Shown here one piece after another: positions 12,151 through 23,016 of a DNA stretch of 64,000 nucleotides. This DNA is from Macrothele yani. Lineage: Eukaryota > Arthropoda > Arachnida > Araneae > Macrothelidae. The DNA lies in the NCBI GenBank assembly GCA_039090855.1, contig CM077011.1:15067001-15131000 (forward strand), given 5' to 3'. The notes below the pieces were generated by a model that did not search any database, was not told the origin of the DNA, and saw only the letters and a list, made by a program, of their open reading frames with translations. The translations under genes and the position numbers were made by a program. Positions within the stretch are counted from its first letter, which is position 1. Each line of letters begins with the position of its first letter.

Positions 12151-13169
12151 CATTTAGGAACTATTTCTTAATATAGTGATATGTTAAATTAACGTAGAAG
12201 TAAGACAAGACTTCTTCGTCGTTGTAATACACATACCAGGAGCTATTTAAAATGCCTGATGGTCAATGTAAGGCGGTACAATGTATACAATGTACGACAT
12301 GAATAAAATCTTGCAGCATCAAGTCATGAGGAAACGAATTCTTGTGTGATGGATTAATGTATCCGCTCCGTTGACGGTGGTCTATAGCGTTATCTGTAGT
12401 GCAATGAACGCCTATCCCAAATTCATTTGTTTTTATCATGATGTTATCTTTCAATATGAATGTCATCCTTGCTAACGGTTTGTGAATTCTGGAAATCGTC
12501 GTTACCATCTTCGGAAGCCTATCTTCATGTTTTTCTATACGCCTTCTTGACTGACTGGTCTGGTGGAGTTTATTGTCCCGACCACTATCGAACGCTGTAA
12601 TCTGACAATATGGCTCTGAATTATGCGTTGTTTTGGAGTTTTTTACATGATGCTATTCCTACAGGTTTAAGTTTTTGTGATCACTCAAGGTTCAATTGGC
12701 TAGGAACTGGTGGAGCGTTTAGTACAGACAGTGACATACGTTGCAAGGCAACGCATGTCGCTGTCTGTACCTACGTTTTCCACTTCATTGATCGGAAAAT
12801 GATCATTTACATATAACGCTGTGTAGGGCGCTAATTCGCCGATATAAATAAAAATCGGGTTAAACGTTCTGTGTGATATAAACTCAAAGCCACGGACTGT
12901 GCTTCGTGCTACCACAAAACAAACTGACTCCAAATGGCAGTATTAAATGTAGAAAAAGGATGACTGACACAAGCAACTCCAAGGGCGATAATCAGTCTCC
13001 TGTCCCTAATCGCAATGACTAGCCAAAAACCTACGTTTCTGGCCATTAGGCCACCAGGAACGCTGACTGACATAGTCAACCGCCTTAACATTCTTTCTCT
13101 AACTAGACTATATGTCTAGCAAGCAATAAGTCTGCCACTCCAATGACGAGTAATCAGAGACACAGTTTT
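12151..13169. other. intronic DNA with a short palindrome
   Basis: No gene or transposon is recognised. An inverted repeat at 12723-12771 (GTACAGACAGTGACATACG and its near complement around a TTGCAAGGCAA centre) could form a hairpin with arms of about 22 bp. It may be the end or relic of a foldback element. Confidence 0.5.
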
Positions 13170-13268
13170 CTGGGTCTCCGAGCTCGAGTCCCACATGAGG
13201 CACTGGCGTTGCCTTTGTCCTACAGAACTTGTTCTGTCTCTTTCCCTGGACCCAGTGGCTCGAAATTT
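13170..13268 (+). repeat. diverged tRNA-derived SINE fragment
   Basis: The stretch around 13180-13260 follows the order of the SINE at 53741: a degraded B-box (GAGCTCGAGTCCCA), then the GAGGCA linker, then the segment ending TTTCCCTGGACCCAGTGG. It is much more diverged than the other copies and has no poly-A tail. Confidence 0.6.
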
Positions 13269-13435
13269 TATACTATGAGATTTCTATTGTTCTAGACTTT
13301 CATGGGACTCCTTAAACCTCAAAACAAAAGCAAAAATCAGTCTGATTTACTGTACAGTCTAAAGTCAGATTAGCAACCGTGTAGCACAAAATTGTAACAT
13401 CGTACCTTACGTGAACGTCCTTGCGTTGAATTATT

Positions 13436-14695
13436 TATTGGGTTGGTGCGAATGAAATGTCCGGCAAAGGACAAGCACACCTTGGACGGCGAGAACGGAA
13501 AAGTAGGACAACTTACCTTGATAAAATAATCGCCCTCGGCATCGACATATAGTTGCCATCTGTCCGCCAAGGCCATGATCCCGGAACAAAAAAAGTCTTG
13601 TGGCTGGGACCCGAAGAAGTCATCCAACTGCACGTTGAACCTCGTTGTCTGTCGTGAACTGTTTCTCGGATAGGAAGGGATCCAGGCGACGAAACAGATG
13701 ATAGTCTGTCGGAGACAAGTCCTGGGTATAGGCAAGATAAGGCAGTGTTCATAGCCCAAGGCACTTAGTGTCAGCATCGTTCGTTGTACGATATGAGGGC
13801 GGACGTTGTCCTGAAGCAGAAGAACACCATATCTGTTGACCAAATCCGGTTGTTTCTGCAGCAATTTCCGGTGCATCTGGTGCAATTCAGCACAATAACG
13901 TTCTGCAGTGATGGTTTGGCCTCTTGCTAAGAAACTCCGATGAATTATTCCGCTGCGGACCCCCAGACAAAGAACATCATCTTCTTGGTGTGTAGGGGTG
14001 GCTTAGGATGCTGTCCAGCAGGATGTGCCTTGCATAACTATTGTGCAGATCGTTTCCGATTATCATAAAGGACCCACTTCTCGTCGCAGGGGACGATTCG
14101 ATGCATTAGTGGTTCCTGTTTATTCCTGACAATCAGCGACGTGCAGACTTCCAAACGCCTAGTCTTGTGGGAAGTTATCAACTCATGCGGCAGCCAAATG
14201 TCCAGCTTTTTAGCCATACCCAGAGCAGCCAGACACCGAACAACTGTCATGTGGTGGTCATCTACCTCTGCCGCGACACGTTTTTTGGGATCCGCTTCAA
14301 CCACACGTAACAAAACATCGTCAGAAACAGCAACAGGTAGGTGACCACGTGCTTCGTTTTGCAGGTCCGCATCTCCACTTCGAAACTTAACAAACCATAA
14401 CCGAATGGTTCGTTTGTTGGCTGTGTTCTCCTCAAAAGCTTTGTTAACGTTTCGAGCGGCAGTTTCTGCAGAATGGCCCAGTTTAAATTCATACAGGAAG
14501 ATGATTTTCAAATCCAGCGTCTATATGTTTCCTTTGCAAGCCACGTTACGCCCAAATAAACCACGCCTGAGCTTGAACCTTGTTATTCACACACGTGCTA
14601 ACTATTTATAGTAACTCTATGACATATTACCCGCAACACCTGTGGCGTCTCCACTGCTCGTTCGCGCCGGTCATTTCATCGCCACCCACCCAATA
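13436..14695 (-). mobile_element. mariner element, complete with TIRs (cecropia-like)
   Basis: The inverted termini TTGGGTTGGTGCGAATGAAA at 13438 and the matching complement ending ACCCACCCAA at 14693 are flanked by TA on both sides. The length of 1,260 bp is standard for mariner. The terminus and the transposase motifs resemble the cecropia group (the Hsmar1/SETMAR type), from my knowledge of that family. Confidence 0.92.
13510..14511 (-). pseudogene. mariner transposase (DD34D type), frameshifted
   Basis: The largest piece, 14038-14511, carries the N-terminal region starting MKIIFLYEFKLGHSAETA, the helix-turn-helix (RTIRLWFVKFRSGD) and the first catalytic block VPCDEKWVLYDNRKRSAQ. The second block, GVLLLQDNVRPH, is in the 13370-13885 frame. 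The third region, near 13730, is in yet another frame and corresponds to the usual SP(D)LSPTDYH motif. The family enzyme is about 345 residues, and here it is broken by at least two frame changes. The first and second catalytic aspartates are intact. The protein would bind its own termini and move the element at TA sites; this copy cannot. Confidence 0.88.
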
Positions 14696-14859
14696 CTTTC
14701 GGTGTCTTTGGCGGTGATTGTACTTTTCCATTTTCCAAGTGTATGCTGAGTGTATCGCATGAATTTCCATATTTTTCATATTTTATTACTGAAAAATAAA
14801 TAACTGCATGTGATCAGCTTAAAATGGTACTACATTTTGCGATTTCCTTTGTCTCCAAG

Positions 14860-14994
14860 ATGCTGATGAATCCCTGAGTCCCAGCATAGCTGATATTTTG
14901 AACGGAAACCATCTGCCACCTACTAAGGAAAATCACCTCTCGTATGATTACGAATCTATTTCCGTGAAATCATCCAACTTACACAGAATTCCAG
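14860..14994 (+). CDS. host gene exon 2
   Basis: The acceptor CTTTGTCTCCAAG is followed by a 135-nt exon and donor CCAG|GTTTGT. Only the phase-1 frame is open for the full length; it reads SPSIADILNGNHLPPTKENH and then a Tyr/Ser-rich stretch. The first two bases complete a codon with the last base of exon 1. The other two frames stop within 20 bases, which supports this choice. It has no recognisable domain. Confidence 0.72.
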
Positions 14995-15284
14995 GTTTGT
15001 ATTGAGACTCACGCTGTTATATTTATTATTTGAAAAGTTCGTCGATTTTGTTTTGTAGCGCCCTTCGAGTTGAACCTAAATGTCTGAGATTCTGTACAGT
15101 GTAACATCTATGAAATTATTCCTTCTTCCGTTGAATTTCGTGCAATGTTGAAGAACATGTTATCAAAGATTACCTTAAACTTTTAAAGTTTTGGCACAGT
15201 ATGATCGGTAGAATATCGACCGCAGTTTTGTAGTGGGAATGATCTGGCTTCTTCAGAACGTTTGGTGTCTTGTACGGGTTGTGA

Positions 15285-15370
15285 ATAAAAAACCTTTCTG
15301 CTGGTGATGTGATTCGAAACCACACCTTCCTACTCCGGAGAGCGGAGTATTCTCCCAGCCGAACTACTCT
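15285..15370 (-). other. tRNA-like/SINE-head-like sequence, weak
   Basis: The minus strand has a B-box-like GTTTCGAATCACATC about 35 bases after an AGAGTAGTTCGGCTGGGAG stretch that resembles an A box. No convincing cloverleaf forms, so this is probably a decayed tRNA-derived repeat. Confidence 0.25.
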
Positions 15371-15741
15371 AGCAAGTCTTTTTACCGCAACTTGCAGTTT
15401 TGACTCATGCGTGGTACGTCACAAGATGTCAGTGAAAGAACATGAGGTAAGTATAAGTGTTTACCAGTTTTAGCTGGTATTTCCTACCCCTTGAGGGATA
15501 TGGTTTGATTAACCGGTTGCAAGTAATTTTGACAAATATTAAAGTCTTCTAAATATCTATTTCTATGACTGAAGCAGTTTTGTTAATCAGTTTGACTTTC
15601 TCAAAGAATAAATTTGCGTTTACTTTTTGACAGTGCTGGGATAAGCTTTCTAAGATCTTTGGTACGCAATTTGGTAAACTTCTCATGAGTGAATATCATC
15701 AATTGGGTCTTTGGATACCGCTAAACTAATTCTTTTTACAG

Positions 15742-15807
15742 GTTTAGCAGAAAAACCGTGGCTGTTTCACGCAGAAATAACCTTGGCTGTTTTGGAACGA
15801 CTGTCAG
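15742..15807 (+). CDS. host gene exon 3
   Basis: A 66-nt exon between TTCTTTTTACAG and CTGTCAG|GTGAAA. Phase 1 at both ends. The frame that follows exon 2 reads LAEKPWLFHAEITLAVLERL, the least disordered part of the visible protein. A second frame is also open, but exon 2 does not lead into it. Confidence 0.6.
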
Positions 15808-16157
15808 GTGAAAATGGAATAACTGTTACGTCCCCTCTTTCCTAAGAAGTTATATAGGTTCAGCGTTCATACTGTCTTAGCTTCCTAATGTTTTTCGCTG
15901 CATAATCCTTTATGTGACGACAGAGCTCATTCTAAAAGGAGGGAACACTGATATTGCTCCCTATAATGAAAATCGAAGATTCAGTATCTCAATAAAGTAA
16001 AAGTGGCCAGGGTTGCAGGTATGGTGTTTTTGCAGTACGAGTTGGGCCCTAACACTGCGAATAAAACTACCTGTTTGCAAAGAACTTTCATTTGAACTCT
16101 TCACCGATTGAATCCACTTTGAACCAAATTGCTAATTTTTTTCCAGATCTATAACAG

Positions 16158-16187
16158 TCCTCGGCGATAACATGTTCTACAGTGGTG
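16158..16187 (+). CDS. host gene exon 4, possible 30-nt microexon
   Basis: The acceptor is ATCTATAACAG at 16157, 11 bases after another AG that would introduce a stop. The donor GGTG|GTAAGT is strong. Phase 1 at both ends, coding VLGDNMFYSGG across the junctions. The small size makes it less certain than its neighbours. Confidence 0.45.
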
Positions 16188-16469
16188 GTAAGTATTGGTT
16201 AAAGCTGGAACACTACATCATTCAGCTCTGGCACTGAGAAATTTTTTACGACAGATATTTGAATGTGTCTTGTAATGGTTACTTTCGGTGCAATAAAACC
16301 GTCCTCGTACAGCACCCGGTAAATTTAAAGTGCGTGTGCAGCACTAAATCCCTCGTGTAAACCATGTACCATGAACCAATATATGTTTTACATCAACTAC
16401 ATACTTCATTCGCCGATCTAGTTAGTAAACGCGACGAAAGCTTGGCGTACCAAAATTTTGTGGTTTCTC

Positions 16470-16812
16470 AAATTAGTATAAGTATGCTAATAATCCGACA
16501 TTTCTTGACGTAGAACAGAAATAAAGCTCTCCAAGCTTTCGCACATTAACCAGATGACTTCTTCAAGGAAGGTAGAGAGCTAACTGCGAACTGGATAATA
16601 GAACTTTTCAAAATTTCATTGTTGAAACGTTTCAACAATTTCATTTTTTTTTTTTGTTATTTCATTGTTGAAACGTTCTATTATCCAGCTTGCAGTTAGT
16701 TGTCTACCTTCCTTGAAAAAGCCATATGGTTGATGTGCGAAAGCTTGGAAAGTTTTATTTCTATTCCACACCAAGAAATTTCGGATTACTAGTATAGTTA
16801 TACTATTTTGAG
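16470..16812. repeat. foldback element of about 340 bp
   Basis: Left-arm sequence (for example ACTTCTTCAAGGAAGGTAGA, near 16557) is matched in reverse complement on the right (CTACCTTCCTTGAA near 16702). Pairing extends outward through AGAAATAAAGCTCTCCAAGC and the GTATAAGTATGCTAATAATCC region. The centre is a T-rich loop near 16645. No protein is encoded. I infer a MITE-like or foldback insertion in the intron. Confidence 0.75.
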
Positions 16813-16895
16813 TATAATTGGTGAACAGTTCCCACTTATTGATTTTGTGGTTTTTTCTCAAGTTTTGTGCATCATAACACAGAGATGATAAAATT

Positions 16896-16966
16896 TGGGG
16901 GGGGGGGGGGCTCTAAATGTTAACATATTTATTAGGAATGAATATGCTAACATTTTAGAGCCCCCA
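16896..16966. repeat. hairpin with a 14-G tract
   Basis: GGGGCTCTAAATGTTAACATAT is followed after about 15 bases by its near-complement ending AGAGCCCCC. The left arm is fused to a run of about 14 G, a likely spot for length errors. Confidence 0.7.
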
Positions 16967-17203
16967 AAAATTTTAAAGTTCTCTTCAAAGACGCCTCAGA
17001 ATTTTTAGAAATCTCAAGTTTACTTGAGAGAGCGAAGCTCAAATAAAGTGAAGAGAAAGTGGCTGTGGTTTTGTTGGCAGAGAGGAAAATTTAGACATCA
17101 TAGATATTAAATGAAAAATAAATCCCCATATCACATGCCAGTGGAATAAGGTCTCTACTTTTGGTATAGAAATTTTGTAATTTTCTGTTCTTTTCCATTC
17201 CAG

Positions 17204-17281
17204 GACTATACAATAATCAAAATTTGAAAACTTTATCGTCCTCGGTAGAAATCGTTCCAGCCTCTCCAGGAATCTCTATGA
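17204..17281 (+). CDS. host gene exon 5, donor uncertain
   Basis: A good acceptor (TTTTCCATTCCAG) opens a frame reading LYNNQNLKTLSSSVEIVPAS and then PGISM. If spliced at ATGA|GTGTTG it is 78 nt, phase 1 at both ends, and joins exon 6. That donor is weak. Without splicing, the frame ends four codons later in S-V-V and a TAG at 17288, which could be an alternative C-terminus, but I see no nearby AATAAA. Confidence 0.45.
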
Positions 17282-17364
17282 GTGTTGTTTAGCTGGTTCG
17301 TCCTACTGGGCATTTTTTTCGTTTCGAGGTTTAACGGTCACCATGCATCCATCCGCTTTACGGC

Positions 17365-17584
17365 TTTTTTTTTTTGATTGGAGGTTTAACGACCACCGTG
17401 AGCAACTCAATGGGCTATAAGCAGTCGCCCGTCCCTAATTTAGGGTCACTGGTTCCAGGGAAGGGAGAAAGCCAGTTCCGTAAGACAAACACAACATCCA
17501 TGCCTGGCCGGGATTCGAACCCGGACCCCTTACGGACGAATGATCAGAGGCCAGCGCCTTAGACCACTGCGCCATCGGGGCGGC
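17365..17584 (-). repeat. tRNA-derived SINE, copy 1
   Basis: The minus-strand order is: head GCCGCCCCGATGGCGCAGTG (A box), B box GGTTCGAATCC, a 120-bp body with the CCCTGGAACCAGTGA block, then an A-rich tail seen as T11 at 17365-17375. The flanks TTACGGCTTT (left) and TTGCGGCTTT (right) look like a nearly perfect target duplication. Open frames inside are not genes. Confidence 0.9.
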
Positions 17585-17874
17585 TTGCGGCTTTCCTTTC
17601 CAGAATTCTGCCATCTTCAGCAGACTTAGGTCCGCGTTGAAAACTTTGCAAGAATGGAAATTTTTGCGAGTAATGAATAACTTTGGTTCGGCCACAGAAT
17701 TATCCGCACTTTTAGAGGTACTATTCGTTCGTAAAGTTCCCGGATTTGTAGGGTGATGCTTAGCAACACCATGTTGTTTCGCTTCTTAAATTTGTTCATC
17801 CACGAATGAGAAGCCGTGAACTAGATAGTGTTGTATGGTCGCACTGTTTCTAAATTTTGATTTTTTCTTCCTAA

Positions 17875-18096
17875 TTTTTTTTTTTTTTTTGAGACGGTGG
17901 GGAGATTTAACGACCACCATGAGCAACACTAAGGGCTATAAGGAGATGCCCGTTCCTAATTTAGGGCCACTGGTTCCAGGGAAGGGTGAGAGTCAGTGCC
18001 GTAAGAAAAAAACACCCGTGTCTCGAACCCCGGACCCACTCGGACGAACGAACGGTCAGAAGCCAGCGCTTAGATCACTGCGCCACCTGGGCTGGC
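17875..18096 (-). repeat. tRNA-derived SINE, copy 2
   Basis: The same family and orientation as the copy 290 bp upstream, with a T16 run at its left end (the A tail). The head CCAGCCCAGGTGGCGCAGTG and B box GGTTCGAGACA are degraded, and the body matches throughout. Confidence 0.88.
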
Positions 18097-18836
18097 AAAA
18101 TTTGCGAGACCCGGATCCTTATAGCTTTCACGAGCATCTCCCATCGTATTACAATCTCCTATCGGTTTGAAGATTTAACAAATCTCATTTTTTCCATCGA
18201 CGGCTTGCTCAGTTTATTGTAAGTAAATGTTAATCATAACACAGAGATGATATAATCTCCTGAAATGTAAAACGAGCTGAAGTTCAGGGCACCTTTCTTG
18301 GTTAAAAACAGGGATCGAAAAAATTCCGTTTTCATAAAATTTGTCCAAGATTTTCTTTGATTATATTTTATTTTAGACTCTAAAAGTTAAAATGTGAGTA
18401 AAAGATGAAAAGTAGATAGTATATATGCAGTACCCTTAATAGCATCCAATATGACGGTTGAAAAAATTGTCACAATCTATTCTTTAGGTGCAGCACAATA
18501 TAAAAAATACAAATTCCATGGCTACGATAAATTTTGGAATTTATAAACAACCTTCCTTTTTGATAGCGAATATCACTAACAAAAAATTAAGCGTTATGCT
18601 AACCACTGTCCTCCGCTTTGCGTAGAGCGAAGAAAAATAATTCTGTTAACGTTTTAAAAGCCAGCTAGCTTTTGCACAAAACTTCCAGACGACAAGCTTT
18701 CAAAAGTTGAGATTTACAAAGTTGTACAGCCATTCCCGTGATGTTTTGTATGTCACTATTCGACCTGCAGTTTCACCACTTTGGACTCCCTGAGCCTAGG
18801 TGGTGAAGAAGATGGATCTGTCTTCCTCTCAGTTAA
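18097..18836. other. intronic DNA, nothing recognised
   Basis: AT-rich unique sequence. The phrase CATAACACAGAGATGAT near 18236 also occurs at about 16872, so a small unidentified repeat may be shared. Confidence 0.4.
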
Positions 18837-19066
18837 ATCAAGGCCGTCTAGAAAACACAAGGCGATGACATTAAAGAGATAAGTTCCCTCCGTTTGTGAC
18901 GTCACCTCATGTTACACGGACTGATAGGTCGGCGTCGTGCTTAACGTCACACACGACAGCGTTGGAAACTAATCAGAAGCCTTGGTTTAAGCGTGACGTC
19001 ATTGAAAGAGGTAACTCATCTCTTTAATGTCATGCCCTTGTGATTTCTAGACAGTCTTGGGTGAAC
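18837..19066. repeat. MITE-like element with long terminal inverted repeats
   Basis: The left arm (GCCGTCTAGAAAACACAAGG then ATGACATTAAAGAGATAAGT) is matched by the reverse complement on the right (ACTCATCTCTTTAATGTCAT then CTAGACAGTCTTGGG). The arms extend to a shared GTGACGTCA and are about 65 bp. The total of about 230 bp has no coding capacity. The target duplication is unclear, so I do not assign a superfamily. Confidence 0.78.
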
Positions 19067-19425
19067 CCAATTCTCCGGATGCTTACGGCTTTTAACCTTT
19101 GACCTTCTGAGGAGTTCATTTGGTGCTTAAAGAGGAGACAGAGTTTCTGCCCCATCAACGCTTCTCGCACGCGTAAAATGAAAACATGAACAAAATGCCC
19201 TTTCCGCTGCTTTTCAGAAGTTCACTGATGGATACTCAGAAAATAAAAATTGAACTATTACTGGCCCCAATTAACTTTCGCTAATAGCAATTTCTTTCAT
19301 ACAGGAGAATGCGGAAAATGACTTCCTTGTTTATACTGTATACCTAGGTATGTCGGCCCTGTCTAGATAAAGTAGTTGCAAGCCTTTCTCAATTCCTCTT
19401 TCGAACAACGAGTTCCAGTATTCCA

Positions 19426-19698
19426 CTAATCAAGAGCTGCTACATTTTTTGCAGGAAGTTTGGGTGATTCACAATCGTTTCCACCAGCCGGTGTAGCGAT
19501 GTCCATGTCGTCCGACAGTCCGCTTTCGTCTTCGAAATCTTGTCCGTCCTCTTCATATTCCGAGGCTATGTCGTCAATATATTCAATGATAGAAACTATT
19601 CTACTAGCTCCAAGTTCACAAAGTGTTACTCTCTGTGTTGGAATCTTCACGAGTCCAAACTCTTGAATAAAGAGTGAGAAGAGGATTTGTGGATTCAT
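19426..19698 (-). CDS. small acidic open frame of unknown nature
   Basis: A 90-codon frame begins at an ATG (MNPQILFSLFIQEFGLVKI). It ends in a strongly acidic stretch, IDDIASEYEEDGQDFEDESG, and a stop. Acidic N-terminal regions of this style occur in some DNA-transposon proteins, but no catalytic or DNA-binding motif is visible and I find no flanking repeats. It could be a fragment of a transposon protein, an unrelated exon, or chance. Confidence 0.25.
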   Translation of the reverse strand: MNPQILFSLFIQEFGLVKIPTQRVTLCELGASRIVSIIEYIDDIASEYEEDGQDFEDESGLSDDMDIATPAGGNDCESPKLPAKNVAALD

Positions 19699-20173
19699 TA
19701 TGATAAAAAGGGACGAAAATCCGACTACAAATGCCTACCGTCCATACTGATGATTCAAATATACTGTACAATAGTAAAAGCCCTAAATTCCCTCTTTCTC
19801 TCTGTACTTTAAAATTCGTCTTTAAGCATTTGTTGAAGTGATCTATCGACTGCTAATGGCCTGCGCTTTCAAATCGTGTCGGGCATCCACACTCTTTCAT
19901 CATAAAAGGAAAATCTGTTGCAGTCATTTTGCTTCTGTGAGGCCGAAAAGACATGGTAATAAGTTATGATGTGGAAATTTTGTTTTATTACATGGATTAA
20001 AATTGTCAAACTCTCATTAGATTTTGTTATAAAACGCCTACATCAAAGCTTTTTCTTGCTTTTAGGTTCCATTAATGTTAAAATATCAGATGATCGTGTG
20101 TGTGGCAGTACTCAGGAAAGGGACTTCCAGAACGTGTGTACCAGAGCCCAAACTATCTTAATCCGACGTGATT

Positions 20174-21549
20174 ATACAGGGTGTACCATATAAAAGAGGC
20201 CCGAGTATAATGAACGACAACAGTCAGGCAATGTTACTATATATGGTAAAGAATAGTGGAAATGACAGAAAACAGGAGTAATTTACCTGCTTTCACAACA
20301 ATTGCTGAAAGTGCTGTCCTCCGACATCACGACACAGCTGCACACGACGGAACATGTTGTTCGTAACGCGCCACAACTCATCGGCAGTAATCTGGGCTAT
20401 GGCATCCGTAATGTTCACTTTTAATTCATCAAGGGTGTGTGGATTAGTTGCGTACACTTTCCTTTTCAATGCTCCAGATAAAAGTCACAGGTGGAGAGAT
20501 CGGATGATCTGGATGGCCATAGTCCCTTCGATACAGATCCGTCTTCCCCAAACACTTCATGCACAGCACGTAGACTGTTCCGCGTATTATGCGCCGTTGC
20601 ACCATTCTGCTGAAAGAAAGCATATGTTCGTTTTTCTTCTGTAAGTGCGGCAACAAATGGGTTGAACAGTTGCTGAACATAGCGCTCCGAGTTAATGGTG
20701 TCAGTGAAAAAGAATGGACCGACTATCCTCTTCGCAGACACAGCACACCAAACGCCTATCTTTTGGTCTTACAGAGGAGTCTCCATTGTCCGTCTGGGAA
20801 TCGTGTCGGTCCAAATCCTGCTGTTTTGCGCATTGACATACCCGGACAGATGAAACCATGCTTCATCTGTCATGTAATAAAGTGTTGGGTCCATTTCACC
20901 GCTGACAATGGTCTCTTGAAACCTCTTACAATATTGCATTCGTTTTGCATAATCAGGAGTTTTAAGTTATTGGAGCGGTATAACTTTGTACGGCCGAAAA
21001 TGCAAATCCACCTTAAGTATGCGTCGGCATGACGTATCAGATATTCCCGTTGTAGACGGTAATCGGCAAATCGACTTCCGAGGGCTTTGTAACATCATTG
21101 TTCACACATCCTTGATATTGTCTTCAGTACGAATTGTCTTGGGTTTGTTTCTTTTCCTGTTGCACACCGTGCCGGTTTCACGAAATTTCCGCACTGACTT
21201 CTGTACCACTGATTTCTACGGTGCTGCACAATGTGGAAATTTTTCTGTAAAGCACTCATTTAAAACCTTGTAGGAGTTATTTCTGAAATACTGTTCCACA
21301 ATAAAAATCCGCTGTTCCGTATTTAAAACCATTTCAGTTGCCTTTGTTCTCTCTTCACTTACACTTATGACCGCATACCTACACTGCTGTGGCTGTGAAT
21401 AACCACTCCGGAGAATTCCTTTGCAGCTGTACACACAGAAACCGGTTAGAAGTGAAACAAAGCGGTTTTAACTGGAAACCCGCCAAACAACTTGAACCCG
21501 TCTAACAAAGTATGGCCACGGGGCCTCTTTTATACGGCGCACCCGGTAT
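20174..21549 (-). mobile_element. Tc1/mariner-superfamily element, DUF4817-type, with TIRs
   Basis: The left terminus ACAGGGTGTACCATATAAAA and the right terminus (its complement, ending ACCCGGT at 21547) are inverted over about 28 bp and flanked by TA. At about 1.38 kb it is full length. The transposase is on the minus strand. Confidence 0.88.
20466..21434 (-). pseudogene. transposase of the DUF4817/DDE type, degraded
   Basis: The start MVLNTEQRIFIVEQYFRNNS resembles the DUF4817 N-terminal helix-turn-helix common in arthropod transposases. The first catalytic Asp is readable near 20870 as MTDEAWFHLSGYVNAQ. The 20466-20741 frame gives RIVGPFFFTDTINSERY, then FFQQNGATAHNT and GLWPSRSSDLSTCDFYL. 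The family norm at the second site is QDGATAH, so the second catalytic Asp is now Asn, and the final motif is also altered. Several frame changes separate these pieces. Confidence 0.85.
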
Positions 21550-23016
21550 AAGAGCAGGGTAGCTTTTTTTGTTGTGTCAGAGGCTTCGTTCAGCACACAG
21601 CAATTTTGGGACCATGAACAGATACATAATTTAATCATCGATATTTAGAAGTACGTAGTCGCGGCAACAAGTTCAGAACACATAAGTTTCACCCCCGATG
21701 ATGATTAAAAGATGTCTATTCGACACATGCTGTGCCGTTGGAAGATCCAAAAGGACAGCCTTTTTGGTTTTCCATTTAACAGTAATGAGAACTGAAGTGT
21801 GCAGACTCCGTCGTCACCAGGAAAATCTTTCAAACACTAGTTACAGTGTTGTAAGGCGCGGAAGAATCTGATTCAGAACTGGGGTCGTCATTTAAGAGAG
21901 TTTTGTGGAACAAGGATTTGAAAGTTCTAAGGATTAAAAGTAACCAATTTGATAAGCCCAAATTGGTTACTTTTAATCCTTAGAACATTTTTGTCTTAGT
22001 AGATAGACGTTTGGAAGAGCGCAGTTCGACACTAGTATGCATGTCTCCAGGAGTGTATTGCAGCCCATGAATTTGAAAGTATTAAGTACTGAACTACTGA
22101 CATCATGCCAAAGACTTTCATTCGGTATCTGTGATTAGAATTGGAGGAGCGCTGTGTTACCATCAGGTAAGCCTCACTGGATATCAGACTCTGTACTGTT
22201 AAAATTTGACTCAATCTTCTCATGATTAAATGCCAGATAAATTGTATCAGGTGCTGACCGGGTGTAACATTTAAAATGCGATCTCTATATTATGAATTTT
22301 ATTATAGTGAATGACCGTGATGTGAGTACCACATTCTGACCCCCCTCCCCCAATGTACCCAACTACTAAAATATTCATGTAAATCTTGTTCGCAATGTAG
22401 TAATAGCATCTTTGGAATACATGAATATGAAAAACATTGAGTTATTAGTTCATAAAGCCTCTTCATAAACCACATTAATTGTGTATCTTTTCGACAGTTA
22501 AATTACTTATTTTTTACCATTTTGCTTTTCTCCGTTTCCACAGCCCAAGCTGCAGCCATGAATTTCTTCTTTAGAAGGAATGGAATGGAAATTGGGTTTT
22601 ACAAATATACAAAATTTATGAATCTCAGGTGAAATAATTTATCCAACTCAAGACAGGTGAGAGCGGTGTTCACCAAGTAAAAGTTGTTTTGCTTCTGGCG
22701 ATGCACACGAGAGAAGAACATTTTCAAGCGGACGCCAATGACAAAGAATGTACTCACGTACGCTCAAAGTCACTTTCTCAGCTGTCCTTCTGGTTCCCGC
22801 AGAAAAAACATTATCAATATTTTTCCTTCCAGCAGGCCCTCTTTTGGAATTTCGACTCAAAACCAATACTTCAACTAGGATAACATTGAAACCCAATCTG
22901 CCAAATTTTGAAGTGTCAGACGCGATTTCTCGATAAGTTTGGCTAACACACAAACACAAATGCGCGGGCGCAGGTGACTTCTCTTTTACTGTTATAAATT
23001 TAAAGAATTCGTCAAA
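21550..23016. other. intronic DNA with a perfect 27-bp hairpin
   Basis: A perfect inverted repeat lies at 21924-21950 and 21960-21986 (arm begins GTTCTAAGGATTAAAAGTAA) with a 9-nt loop. It could be a very small MITE or a structured element. No gene is recognised in the rest. Confidence 0.6.

Noticed and set aside
17374..18170. Open frames through the two SINE copies
   Set aside because: They recur only because the SINE sequence recurs. They cover the tRNA-like head and are not genes.
22544..22628. Possible exon between TTTCCACAG and CTCAG|GTGAAA
   Set aside because: The frame is open, but 85 nt is not a multiple of three and would break the phase-1 chain between exons 5 and 6. The composition is also unlike the rest.
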